Shown one piece after another: positions 1-13,215 of a stretch of DNA of 64,000 nt (positions are counted from its first letter, which is position 1; each line of letters begins with the position of its first letter). The notes under the pieces are model-generated. The model had not been told where the DNA came from, made no database searches, and saw only the letters and a program-made list of their open reading frames with translations. The DNA comes from Atrichornis clamosus (taxonomy: Eukaryota > Chordata > Aves > Passeriformes > Menuridae): assembly GCA_013400975.1 (NCBI GenBank), contig WBMZ01009012.1, positions 209,140 to 273,139 on the forward strand. The letters run 5' to 3'. The translations under genes and the position numbers were made by a program.

Positions 1-3000
1 GCTCTTACATAGCAGGTGGAATAAAGTTATGAAAAGTGTTTCTTGGAATGAAACTCAGAGCGGGTGAACTGCTCCCACGGAGTCTCAGACACATGGTGTG
101 CAGGATCAGACACTGCAGAAGAACCCAGGTGTTCCCTTGTTCTTCACTTATTCACTCAACAAATTTTACAACCATTTGAGATCATGTTATATTGTGCATA
201 CATATGTCATTGTATCCAGGGCATATTAAAGAGGTAAAGCAATAGTCATTGAGCACACTCTGCAATTCTGTGCCAAGAGATATTGTCACCTGCTCTCCAT
301 ATCGTAACCAGAGCTGTGCCTCTTTCCCTTCCTTGTGCTTGGCACGGTTTACTGACCATGAGATCATGGCAGATGGGAGTCTGGACATGATAACACACTT
401 GTTAGGAACTGAAGCTGTTGCTGATAGTGTCATTAAAATTTTTTTGAAAGAATCCTCAAAGCCAACCTCTGAAACTCCTTCATCTCATCTTACTCGTATT
501 ACTAGCAGCATTATAAACATACCATTCCTGAGAGAGTATGGAGGCTATTCCAAAAGTGAACCCAGGGCAGAGTCATCCAATTGCAGCAATACAAAGCAAT
601 GGAGTGTAGTGCAGGAATAACAATGAATATTTGTCTGGACATGCTTTAGGTTTAGCAGAAAAAGTTCAGAAAAGCAAGAAAAAAGTATGAGCCATGCAGT
701 TCCCCTGTGGACTCCTGGAATGGCAGGAAGATGGTTGAAACCCTGGACTGATATAGCCCTACAGAGCTAGTCCTGCCTGTTGAAAGCTAATAGCCAGCTT
801 CAGTTGGGTCATCAGAGAAATTAGTTTCAGGGATGCATTTTGAGAACAGGCAGTACAATGTAAGAGGTATCTACTTTTTTTTTTTTCCTCGGAAGAAAGA
901 GTAACCCACTCAGAAAACAATTACTGAATTACTGTCGAAACACTGTAGGAGGGAATATTACATCAGCAGGGAGCATTAATGCAACTGTTTATAATAGCTT
1001 GCATTCTGACTTCTCTTCCACTTATTGTCGAGTACAAAGGGATGGTCGGGAATTGTGGAATGACAACCAACCAAAGAGTACACTAACAAAAGAAGGAAAT
1101 GGTGCAGATGAAGTCAGTCATCCACTCTTCCTGCGCCAGTATCTCTTTAGTATCACCCAGATGTAAGGACATGCAGCTTTCTTGTCTGAAGCCACCTTGG
1201 CCCTGGAGTGTATGGAAAAGGAAGGCAGCTCAGTATCATCATTAAAAGGAGATGCTTTATCAGGTGCTCTGTCTGTATTTCATCATGCTGTTCCCCTCCA
1301 GCCTTCTGCCTTTTATTTTCCTCCTGAAAACGGTCTTCCCCTTTCCTTTCTAATCTCATGTATCTATTGACGTGCTGAGGGCTTGATCGCACAGAAATTA
1401 ATTCCCTGTGTCCCATTGGGCATTATGGAATTTATGTCAACATTATTTCACCATCCAGGATGGCAAGGTAAAACTGGAGTCTGATTCTGTCTATATAACC
1501 CCCAGGCAAGCTCACATGAATAACAGGGATAACAGGGTTTGGGGCATGATGGAGGGCTAGGAGGTGGAATAGGTGGGGTGACAATCTGTCCCAAACCTTG
1601 GGGAGCTAGTAAAGACCTGACGTTCTCATTAATATCTGTAGAAATAATATTCCCTTAATCCAGTCTACTGTCAATGGAGTTGTACCTCTGAAAACACAGG
1701 AGAGTGGTTATGCTTTCTCTTGGTAAGAAAAAAGTGTCATTTCTTGGTGAGTTGTTATGTAAAAGATGAGCAGCTAAAGAAGTTGGTGGAATAAGCAGAA
1801 CTATTAATAAGCTACACTAAAGAAAAAGACATAGGATATAAAATATACGGTATCAAACAGTTTTCTCAGGATCAAAGGTTCAAACTATTTCCTCAAAGGA
1901 TCTTTTAATGGGTGATGATTAGGAGTGAGTGTTTCCGTGCTGGCCAGGATGCGTGATAAGGTATGGCTCAAGGAAACCCTTTGTAATTTCATGGAAAGAT
2001 AAAGTAAAAGGACCTTGCTTTCTTAAAATAACAGGAAAATATCCCTTATGATACACTGCCAGATCTATCCGTCTAAGGAGAGAATGAGTTGGAACTCAGT
2101 CACACTAGTGAAGAATTTGTAAAAGCCAGATCTGAATGAGTTCATCCTTATACATCCTTAGAGTACATTATTTGAAACTATAATGAAGGCTGTACGCACA
2201 TATCTGTACATGCAGAAATCCTTCTAAAATGCTTCTTCTGTGACATTCAGCTGTAGTGTGTGCCTAGGGACAGGGTGACTTTGGTGGTGACTCAGCTAGC
2301 TCATGTTGATAGTTAAGACATTTCTTAAAGGTACATCAGGAAAGTTTCCAAATCTGTTTTCTCACCCTCAAAGAGAACTAAGACATAAAAAATGGCTTTG
2401 TAAACAGATTTCCAGTATAGCAATGATGTGGCTGCATTGCACAATTAAGAGACGTGTTTAGGAGTAACAAACTTGAACACCAAAGGACTCCAGGCTAGAA
2501 CTCTTTGCCTACAAATTTTAATAGATCCTTCTCCTCTGAGAGAGCGACAAGTGACTGCAGAGAAGATCAAGTAAGGCCACCATCTGCTAGTCACTGAACA
2601 TTAGGTATCCCTTCATGGTGTTTACTCTACAGAGGGCATCGGTTCATTACAGGTTTCAGTATTTTGAACAGGACTATAACAGTTTGTGCTTTTAGCTGTG
2701 GAGATCTTTGGTTTTGGTTTCAAGTGCTATCCGAGATGCTGTACCAGCACAGTAGGTAGGAGAAGGTAGTTGTGAAGATATGTCAGTAAGGCTTCATCGT
2801 CTTGAGTAAGAATATAGAACTTCCAGCAACCACAAACACATCTGCAGGCAGGCTCACGCCACACTCGTCAACAGCTCTGTTACCCAACCTGGTTCTGGAA
2901 GCAGAGCAAATATACACGTTTCACAGAAAAGCAGCTGTGCACTTATGGCTCTGGAGAGTCTCCCATCCCTGATAGAAATAATAACAAAGCATCTGAATGC

Positions 3001-6000
3001 TGACCCAGCACAGAGACCAAGAGCCCATGAGCTCTTCTGTTCCACTCCAGCGAGGTGGTGTGCTAAGCATTCAGTGTGTGCTCCAGTGCTCTGCCCTCCT
3101 GCAGCCCAAGCATGCCACAGGTTCACTCCTGACATGGAGAAGGAAGGTATTTCTGCTTGTCAGAGTACATTGAACTCTAGAGGTTGAACATCTGCAGCTT
3201 TTCCTGAAGGTTTCAGACCTTTTCCCAAGTAGGATCGCCCTGTGTAATGGTAGCTTGCCAAACAAATTTCAGGCTTAATAAATACCACAAGAGCCATGAG
3301 TTCGAGTTTGATTCTGTTTTAGTTTTGCATGCTACGACATGAAATTAATCTACTAGGGCATCTTCAAGTGCTTTCCGAATAACTCTAGTGTTTATTGCGC
3401 ACTTCTCTATGTTTACAAAAAATTTTTAAAGCCTTTATTTCTCTAGGTGCTCCTCTTTCTATAGCCCTAAGTTATTGTCTTATAGTGGGTTTTGAAACTG
3501 TGAGAAACAATTTGCATTAACTTCACAGCTATAATTTATAAGGAACATAATGAGTCATTGTCACAGGCTGTCCGCCTTTGTTCTCTTCTACTTCCTTCTT
3601 TCTAAATGGAATTTTCTTAGAAAAAAATACTCATTTTGATAGATAGCTTTGGGACTCTTAAAAAAAATAGGAACATTTCTGGAAAGTAGCGTGAGTCAGA
3701 GTTTGACCAAAGAACAAAGAAATTGAGAGAATGTGTTCTATTTAGTGCTGAAACTTAAAAGAAGATTTGTAGAAAGGGTATAATCCATTCTTTACAAACA
3801 CAGCCACCCATATACTCATACACTTACACCTATTGCCTAACAATAGCTTGGTGATTGCAGCAGTGAAAGTAGCAGAAAACTCTAGCTCACAGAAATGTTT
3901 GCACTTCGCAACACTTAGGGTTTGGTCAGGCAGTTGGGTTTAAGGGCAGGATTAATATGCAATTTTATCTCCCTGAAATAAAACTCTCTTCCATTTGAAG
4001 ACTTCTAAACTCATTTCATTACAGAGTGTGGAGGAATAGTATGTTCTGTCTGGTTTTGAACCTCTTTGAAAAACAAAAAGTAAGATAAAATATGGACAAC
4101 TAGGGCCATCATGTTTGCAACCCAGTAATTATTTAGATTGCTTAGAGCCCATAAACTGACATGTGAAACACACCCAGCACAAATATCTCTTGCTCCATTA
4201 TAATTTCACACTGGGATAAATTATTTTATTTCCCTCTCTCCCTTGGGCTTTCATAAATTCTTGCTTTTTCCCTCATTGAAGATGTGCATGATGGATAGAG
4301 AAGCCCCTGAGAGTCCCCAGCAGTTCTCTCTTTCACCAGTCTGACCAAAGGAGCAGAAGAGCCTGGTTTGCTTTCATGGTGTAGAAAGTGGGATTTCTCA
4401 CAAAAAACCTTAATGGACAAATGTTTCATAACCCCCTTCTGAATAAAGGGTACCATTGGCTATATCTTAGAATCACCCTCTACTGACAATTCCCTAGGTA
4501 CAGACACCAAATTTTGTTTATGTTTCCATATTGAATGCAGCATTTCTCTTTCAAGTGTTTAAAGAAAACCTTGGGCTTCACTAGATGTAGACAGAGGGGC
4601 AGCTCTTGAATGAGTCTGAGTCAGCAGTACTGAGCTGGTCTTTCAACAGATTTCAATACGGGTAGAAATAAGTTCTTGCAACTCAGTTCAGAAAAGCATG
4701 TAAGTGCTGTTAGACTTATGCAGCTCCTTAGAATTACTAATGCATTGTAAAGATCTCCCCTGAAACAGGGTCTTACAGACCTTACTAATTTGTGCTGTGT
4801 GTGAGAGATGCTGTGTTCATTTCCAGTTCCAGTATGAGTGGCCACAAATAAATATGTATATTTATATAAATACACTCACACATATATACAACAATCATGG
4901 GTTTATGATTAGCTGAGGCTGACTATCTGACTAAGATGATCCTAGGATGAATCATTGCCACACCAAATTTGCTCAAGGTCAGACTAGTTTTCTGTTTTCT
5001 TTTTCCTTTATGATATGGCTTTTGTTCAAGGTGATCCATTTAAAGTATGAAAAAACCCCAAGCAGTGTCTTTGAAAATGTGGTTTATTTGCATAAGTAAA
5101 TCTTTTGCAGGAAAAGAATACATATATTCTATTTATCTGGTGGTATCTTTTATCCCTTTTCTTTACTTTTTTTCCACCCACATTTAGAATTTAACTTTCT
5201 CATGTGAAACCACTGAGGTCTTTTTTCTGCAGTAGACATAACACAAATGTCCTGGTAGACATTCATTGTGTGACTCATGTGATATAATGTGGAGAGATCT
5301 AGAATATACAGTCTGAAAAAAGTGGCAGAGAAAATGTTCACAGTCAGGAGTTCCTCCTGTAAGTCAGGAGCATCTCTGAAAAGAAACAAAGTTATGTACA
5401 TGTAAAACAGCATCAGGTCTTTCGTTTGGCAGATGCAAGGCTATGACATACAAACCATGAAAATTAAGCAAAGTGGATTTTGAATTAGGAACAAAAAGAG
5501 AAAATGTGAATACTCTTCTCCAACCAGGCAATTTGAGAAACATCCTGAGGTAAGAAAAACATGTCTAGTGTGTCTGTGATGAAGTAAAACCAGCACATGC
5601 CTGTCATATTAGCATGAGATCAGAATCAAGTCCAGAAAACTCAGAAGAAATTGTCTCTCAAATGGCACTGCAAAAAGTTTTCCAAGAGCTGGCGCCATTT
5701 ACTGATTCATTTCCAATAGTCTCCTTAAAAGCATATCCATCATCAGTTGCACAGAGGCCCTGAATGCCCCAGGGTTAAGCTAACCCTGCATCCACAGCTG
5801 AAATGAGGACATTTAACAAGATACCAGATGAGTTTCCTGCTGTCTCAAAACTTCCACCTCTCTCTCATTTGAAAAACTGGGTTTTTTTCCGTGGCAGTCA
5901 CTTGCCTGTTTGTTTTTGCATACACAAAATTGATGAAGGTGACAACAAATGGAGCTGAAGCATGGGTGAAGGTGGTCCAGGAGATGCCACGGAGGTGCAA

Positions 6001-6120
6001 CAAGTGACAAGGGGCAGAGGCTGCCTTGCCCTGTAGACTGGAGCCATGCTAGGCAACCTCAGGCTCTTTCCAGCTGTGCCACTGACCCGTTGCTTGATCC
6101 ACAGCAACGTCTGCCACCTC
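1..6120. other. AT-rich non-coding stretch, no gene recognised
   Basis: This stretch holds no coding region I can support. Open frames are all under about 125 codons, overlap on opposite strands and show no known domain. Visible content is a 12-base T run at 875-886, an AT/CA-rich simple stretch near 4850-4890 and ordinary unique-looking sequence. I could not recognise a transposon here, although old decayed copies would be missed by eye. Confidence 0.6.
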
Positions 6121-6129
6121 TCTGCCTTC

Positions 6130-6450
6130 CTCATGTCCCCATGTTACCCAGTCGTATCGCAAGCCACCTGAGTGACACAGGGACCGTACCAAGTCCCCGA
6201 GAGCTCTGCCCTGGCGGGTGCCTGCTGGTTTCCTGGTGAGAGGGCAGGTGGGCCCAAGAGCAGGCAGAGGTGGGGAGAGGCAGCAAGCCTCTCTGTCTGG
6301 TGCACATCAGCCCAGGATTCCTGGTCAGAAGGTGCTCTGTCCTGCACCCAGGCTGATGTGATGATGATGTGATGTGATGATTTGGTGCCCAGGCAAGTCA
6401 AATGGCCAGAGCAGAGCCCTGCCCCTGCCCACACGGAGGGACGGGAGGGC
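6130..6450. other. GC-rich patch with open frames on both strands
   Basis: About 320 bases clearly richer in G and C than the flanks. A 96-codon frame is open on the minus strand (6144-6434) and a 66-codon frame on the plus strand (6172-6372). Open frames on both strands are expected where stop codons are scarce, and neither protein resembles a family I know. It ends in a GATGT/GATGA simple repeat. It could be an isolated regulatory element or an old repeat; a coding exon is possible but unsupported. Confidence 0.35.
6353..6380. repeat. Short GATGT/GATGA simple repeat
   Basis: Alternating GATGT and GATGA units form an imperfect microsatellite of about 28 bases at the right edge of the GC-rich patch. 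Length variation between individuals would be expected. Confidence 0.7.
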
Positions 6451-9400
6451 AGTAATTTTTACCTGAGTGCACTGTGCATGGCTACTTCATCAATCCTCTG
6501 CTCTGTGATTTCCAGACAGATGAAAGAGGTGGACCTGGAGCAGAGACATGCTGCAGGCTGGCAGTTTAGGAGACTGGCTCTCACCCATCACAAGGTAGCA
6601 TTGTAGTCCGGCAAAATGCATCCCCGTGTTGCTGGGATGTCTCCAACAATTAATGTGCCTCACTGCAGGATTTCACCCTGTAGGGAGAAGAAAGATTGAC
6701 TTTTTGATCTCTGACCACAACACAACATAATCTGTTGTCACATGTGAAATTACATCACTGTATAAAATACAATGACCTATCTGGTGATATTCCAGTACCA
6801 TGACTTCAAAATACACAATACCAGATTGCAACTCAGGGACACTACCGTGATGCTGAGGTATCTGCAATACTAGTCTTGTACACTGCCTGTCTGTGCCTCC
6901 ACCATGAATCCATCTCCTTCTCCTGCTGCAGAGGTGTGATAGTGCTGCCAGGGTAGAGGAGTAGCATTCTCCTTTCCCTGCTGACAGCGCCATTCCCACC
7001 TCAGGGCAGTGATGGCACCAGGCAGATTGCCCAATCTGGGGGACTACAGGACCCAGGAATGGAGCTAGTGGGCTCCATATCTTCTTATGGATTCATCTCT
7101 AAGATGAAATCCCTGTTAGGAAGTCCTGGACCAAGCAGGGTTTTTCAAAAAGCTGCAGTAGAGGAGGCTAGCAAGAAGGGAAAGAAAGAGCTCAGTACTT
7201 TCACCAGCCACCAATATCCTTCCTGTCCAAGTGTGCACAATATCACAGAAGTCAGTGGTATTGGGATTCCTTCTGGAATTAGCAGCAGTAAACATTTAAA
7301 TAGCACTGTCTAAACTCTGACTGAACCAAACAGAACCAGGGAAGTGTAAGGGGCAGGATCCTTTGGCCTTTTCTATAGAAAGTACTGTTCATGAAGTATT
7401 TCTTTATGGAATATATTCTTCTGAACAGACTTGTTTTCTTGAACACTTTCCTTGTTTTCTTGGATCTGAGACAGAATTTCTGTTAGGAGAAAATGAAACT
7501 AGCAAGCAGTCCAGGATCTGTTAATTTTGCCACAATCTGGAGAAGACAATGAACATATCTGACATGTCCCATACAGGACAGGAAATTTGAAAATCAAAGT
7601 GTCTCTCATCTCCTGGGAATGTGATGGCATCCAGTCTCATGGGTATTCCATGCACTAGGTCTCCTCCCTCGCTCAAGTTTCAAAATTTCAGTGCTGTAAT
7701 CCCAAGAGCAGGAAATTCTAGGAAAATGCAAGAACAATGAACTTTTTCAACTTTTTCAAATTTTTAACAAAATTATGACACATATTTTTAATATTCCTTA
7801 ATTTTCAGAGCAGGTACAGGTTTGTGTGGCTGCAAGCTCAATTCTTATCTTGGCAGTAGAAATAAATGAACCTGATGCAACTGTAATAGTGCCAGGACAA
7901 ATATTTTGAGTTTACTTTCATATCAGTGCAGAAGTTTTCAAGTAAAAAAAGAGTTAGACAAACAAATTAAGAAAATTAATACCTTTTTTCTTCTCAGCCA
8001 TCTCTAATTTTTTATTCTGACTCCTGCTTACTATAATTTCTTACTTTTTTAACATGGCTTCATTTAAGCAGGCTGGTCCCAAGCTGAGAACTTACATTTC
8101 TGTGATCCTGCTCCCTTTGATGCAAGAGAGATCAGAAGCGCTGACTTACCTTCAGGTTTTTAAGACTATCTATCTCTTCACGGGAGCACATGCTTTAGCT
8201 CCTTGTGGTTTAGGCCCAGCAGGTTGGTGGTTTGTGAGGCTCAGAGCACTTTTGTACCTTGATTCTCAGCATCGCCAGCTTGGACAACATGTGCTCTAAA
8301 GCACAAAACTGTTGTAATTCATACTGCTCACCCAAAGTATTTGTACAACAACGTGAAGAAAAATGTTGCATTAAATTCTACCTGATAGGGAACACTTCTG
8401 CTTGGCTGAGCTTAGATGGATAATCCACTGGAATGAATTTTTATGCCTGAGAGTTTAACTTGCAAATGTACATGGTCTTCAATGAGCTGTCCTAAAAACA
8501 GAACCATATTTTACTGCAGAACCATTTTTCAACTGAAAGTGTGCCTACAACAAAAAAGGGATATTCATTGCTGACAGATTTTTTAAGACTGCCTTTGTTT
8601 TTTAATTTTTATTTAGTTTATTGAAGCTGTTAAAAATGTATTTCTGCTAAAGACTTCTGAGACAAAAGAAAATGTACAGGGGCAAGGAGAGTGTCAGACT
8701 GATATTGATTTTGATTTACATATGCTTCATGTGCAGTAAGGCTGTAAAACTTTATGCAAATGAGCAATTTTGCACAGCTGAATCACCCTTGCTGAGCTAA
8801 TTTTTATCAATTACATACAATCCAGCAGACCAACGAGTCACCTAAGGCTTACTCATGTCTGTAAATCTTTGTAACTCTAGGGCTTTGTTTTCTTCCAAAC
8901 AAACTCAAGACTGTAAAAGATGATGAAAAATAATATTATAATGAGAAATATAGAGAAGATAAAGAGATGATACGTCAAGAAAAGGAAAAGAATCATGTGT
9001 TTATCCAAGTAAAACCAAAAAGGAATGGAAAAACAACCGCAGAGTTGACATAAATAGAAGATCAGGCTGAATGTCAGTTACTCTGACAGTCATGGAGCAT
9101 GTCAGCCAAATCCTGAACTCAGATCTTACTCAGGAGACTGTTCCCTAGTAAAACTGTAATAGCATTAGACCTAGAAATCCCAAATACTGTAAAAGTAACA
9201 GAATTCCAGGGCAATAAATAGGGAGGGAATTCCAGACAGTAGGACTAGTAGCCTAGGGGTAAAAAAGGATTTTGGCAGATTCTGGTCTTAACTATGTGAG
9301 CTTTTTACATACACATTTCCAGTACTTTGCTTACTTCACAGTAACCTGGCAAAAATGAGATCTGACTAATATGTACCTCTGATTTCCCTTGTAAAATTAC

Positions 9401-12400
9401 CATAGACTACAATGTAAGGATAATCCCTCACTCCAAATCTTAATATAATTTCCATTCATGAGGGAATCATAAAAGTGGAAAAGGTATCAGGCCTTTTAAC
9501 TTTTCTAACATGGCAAAATAACAGCCCAGTAAATGCAGTTTGTTCCACTGGGACAAGCAGTAAAAAGGGCTTTTGCCAAAGTTTGCTAGGACATGAGGTC
9601 AGCCTAGCTAATTAGAGTCCCAGAAAAAGTATTACGTGATTCTTAGACATAACCAACCCTGTTTGAAAGTCAAAATGCACAGTGAAAAATGGCTTTAAAA
9701 TGATTTAAGGCATTTAGAAAGTGGAAAACTATATGTTCTACTTTAATGACCATTTATCAGCTGCAGAAAAATAAAACTCCAACTCACTGCCTGCTTGCAG
9801 ATGCAGCTCCAGCTTCAGCAAGGACCACTTCATGGTCCATCAACCTTCAGCAATGTCATGGACAGCTAGTCCGTAACACGAGTTAGCACCTCCACATGCT
9901 TAGGGAAATCCTACATTTCCACAAGAGATTATATAAAAATACTTAGTGGCCAACCAAACCATAACCCCTTTGAAGAACTTGTTGAAAGCTTTGCTCTGTA
10001 CCAGGTTAGGTGTTAGGAGCTTGATGAATGATGGCACATGGTGTCTTGATATTATTATTTGGGGAGTAGGTTTCCTTCCAACCACCTCAGAGAATCTGAC
10101 AGTTTCTCCCGTGCTTGTTCACCTGCTGTCAATTCACTTGAGCATGAAACTCTAGGCACTCATAAAGGTCAATAGGTTGCAATTATATTGAAGGTCTATA
10201 GGCTCAATTAAAGGGGATGTTTAACATCAAGAATAAGAGACAGTCTGAAACAAGAACCAGAGATGGCCAAAATCTTTCTTTTTGAAAAATGCACTGCAGT
10301 GAGTTACCTATTTAAGTGACTTTTGACACAGTCAATATTTAAACCTGAATGGTGTTCAGGTATCTTAAAAAGCAGTGTAAGCATGTTTAATACAATATCA
10401 CCAAAAATTAACTGGAAATGGGCTCCTATTTGTCCTAGATGCCATGCAAAGAGAAAGTGAAAGACAGTCACTATACTGAACAGCTTGAATCTAGACAGCT
10501 AAAACAGATGCAGAATGAGTGCAATAGAAAATGTAAAAATAGTAACAGGTTTTGAGAAAGATGGAGTAACACAGACCATACCTCCTGCATTCCCAAATGC
10601 ATCTTTGGTCTTGTTCCTGTGCCATGATCAGCCCTCAGGAATCCTCAGGGCCAAACAGGATCATGGTGTTCATAGAAAGGTTGCAAGGCATATATTTCTT
10701 ATCACAGAAGGCTTACAAAGCATTATGACAAATTATGGAGGTTCTCTACAGCAGTGTAAATGCACTTGCTTTATTAGCTGAACAACAACTTGGACTCTGA
10801 CAGTCAAGTCAGATGTCTAGCAACAAAGGCATAAAAACCATTTTGCTTCCTTTATATCCTTTCAGAGTGAAGGATATGTCTAGTGAACAACTGGTAAGTA
10901 AGCCATTCAGTGAATGGACCTAGGATCCAGCTCCATTCCAACTGCTGAAGTCTCCAAGAGTTCCTCTCTCCTCTCCTTGTGCACAGATGCTGAGTTTGGA
11001 GGAAATCACTGTGCCTTTCCTCATGTTTCCATCACTGCAGGGTCTTCTCTGCAGAGCTGCAGCTCAGCCGTGATGCTGGGGCAGAGAGGACAGGACCATG
11101 CCTAGGAGATGTATTTATTCCTTTCCTTGAAGTACCTGCAGTCCTGCTGCAGAGGCTCAGCATCTCAATGGCTTTGATGTGGTCACACGGGCAACTTGGG
11201 AGAAATATTTTAGACTATTTTGACTGACTTCAAGAAAAAACATGATAAAAATGGCTTTGCCATGTGTAGCAGAAGCACCGACTTCAGGTCTGTTTTGCCT
11301 ATTACTGGCATCAGCTGCAAATCTCCAGGACTCAAAACTCCAGGTTTTCCATGATCGACCATTTCGTAAGCTTCCACCAACAATTTTGCTAACCAATCTG
11401 ACCAATCAGCTTCCTCACCATCCCAGCCCTCAATTACACATCAGGGACTCAAAGAGTGAGAACAGTGTCAAATGAAACTGTTAGAAAGGACTTGCTTTCC
11501 AAGGGTAGGAACCAAGCCCTTCAACAGCAAAAAATCAGCCCATTCCACACTGAGTCCACCAACTATAGGAAAACTAACCTGAGTGTTGACTGATTTGGGA
11601 TACATAGCCTTCCTATGAGGGCTGATACACTGCACTGTGTATGTGCTCAACATGCACCTCTTAATTCCAAATCTCCTTATTGATAGAGCCCGAGTGTGAC
11701 TATTCCCCTGACTTGGGCTGTCTGCAAGGATGAGATGTTGGGGAAGCTTTGCGCCCTCCTAGCCCCCCTAGACTGGTCTCAAGAAGCTCTAGATTTCAAT
11801 GAGGGCTGCAGCTGCAGCTGCAAAGTACTGATCTGGATCCAAATTTCCCAAAGCGGTGCTCAGATGATTTAGTTCCTTGTTGAAAGGAGCCAGCACTGAA
11901 TTTTAAAACTGAAATCAGAGCCAAACTTCCTCAAAGTCTGGGAATGTTCTGATCTAGTGGGTTTGGTTTGAGCCCGTCTCTAATACGAACCATATAGAAA
12001 CAGGGTCCAAATCTGCTTTCATTTCCATTCACTTCACATGAGAACAGGTTGGAAAACTTTCTTGCAATGTAAATTTGTCAGAAAAGGCCAATAGGGTCAA
12101 CCAGTTATTCTCATATTCTCTAAATTGCAAGGAGAACTTCTCCATGAGCATATTTTAAAAGCTAGATAGTTCTTATCCCAAAAAGCCATTTCCGATAGTT
12201 TGCTTTTTTGTTTTTTTGACACATATTTATGCTGCTACTTTTTCCATGATGCATCATTTTTTCCATGACATAGCTGCAGGTCTCTGACATATTGTGCAAT
12301 TCTGCATTATTATTGAGGAGTTGTCATCAAATCATGATCATATCTGATAGGGTCCATTCCTTTTATTTTATGTGTGGCACCACCTCTTGATGTGAACTGA

Positions 12401-12890
12401 TACGACTCATCCTTTTTTCCAGGTCAATGTGCAGCTTGTGGGAAAATTTGACACTTAATGTACAGATATACTGTGAAATATCATATTATTCTAATAAAGA
12501 TACACAAATGAAATGCTGTTCAAAACAAAATGTTAAATCTAAATATGATATAATTAGATTCTGTCATTTTAAAATGTCTTTTAAAGAAATTCTTAATAAA
12601 TCTTGCTTCAAGGTAATTTCTGGAATTGTCTGGTTTGATTTGGAAGAAAAATGAGCAATGACCATTAAGATGGAAGAGCCAAATATGACCAGTTCAACTT
12701 TACCTGTATCTGCATAGGGTGTGGAGGATTAGATTCCAACTTATCTTAGAGATGAGAAACATGTCTATGGAAGTGAAACAGCCTTTGCACAGAAAACTGC
12801 AAAAGCACAAACAAAAATAAAATCCCTTTCTAAAACACCCTTAAATGACAGACCAAATGTAGCTGTGATGCAGATGATGTTCCCATCCTG
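6451..12890. other. AT-rich non-coding stretch, no gene recognised
   Basis: No coding region is supported. Frames such as 6673-6999 (minus, 108 codons) and 10515-10781 (plus, 88 codons) have no recognisable domain and no splice context I can defend. A perfect POU octamer ATGCAAAT lies at 8754-8761, inside a stretch (about 8.70-8.88 kb) that is a weak candidate for a conserved element. No transposon was recognised. Confidence 0.55.
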
Positions 12891-12894
12891 AAAT

Positions 12895-13215
12895 GGGCCT
12901 AGCCTGGAGGGCAACCAGCATGGCATGCCAGAGCAGAGGGGAAGCCATGCCTCAGGACTGCAGCCAGCCATCAGAGCAGCTCCAGTGACTGGAATCCTGC
13001 CTTACTCTTGGCAAAGCCAATTGTGTTTCCTGGTTTCATGGCTTAACCTGCAAGGTCAGAGCAGGCTCAGGCCTAAGGCGAGGTGTGGTTGGCGCTCCAG
13101 CACGAAGCAGATGTGCTGGTGCCCCGTGCAGACTCCCGTCCCAGGCAGCTTTTGGTGCCAGGACTTGTCGGAGAGACAGTGCTCAGGCAGGACACGAGGT
13201 CTCTAATCACACCGT
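12895..13215. other. GC-richer patch, nature unknown
   Basis: The sequence rises in GC for about 300 bases and gives overlapping open frames (12925-13206 and 13085-13426, both plus). The translations are rich in W, C and R, as expected of random GC-rich DNA, and match no family I know. It may be an isolated regulatory element or an old decayed repeat. Confidence 0.3.

Noticed and set aside
1521..1540. Near match to the I-SceI homing-endonuclease site (AGGGATAACAGGGT)
   Set aside because: It arises from a tandem duplication of ATAACAGGG and lacks the outer bases. No intron or endonuclease gene is nearby, so it is coincidence.
3301..3320. GTTCGAG-type words (also near 49,190) considered as tRNA B-boxes
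   Set aside because: No matching A-box, acceptor stem or cloverleaf spacing. No tRNA gene is supported.
12398..12415. Partial resemblance to a T7 phage promoter (GATACGACTCA)
   Set aside because: Only part of the core matches, and there is no vector or phage context. Chance similarity.
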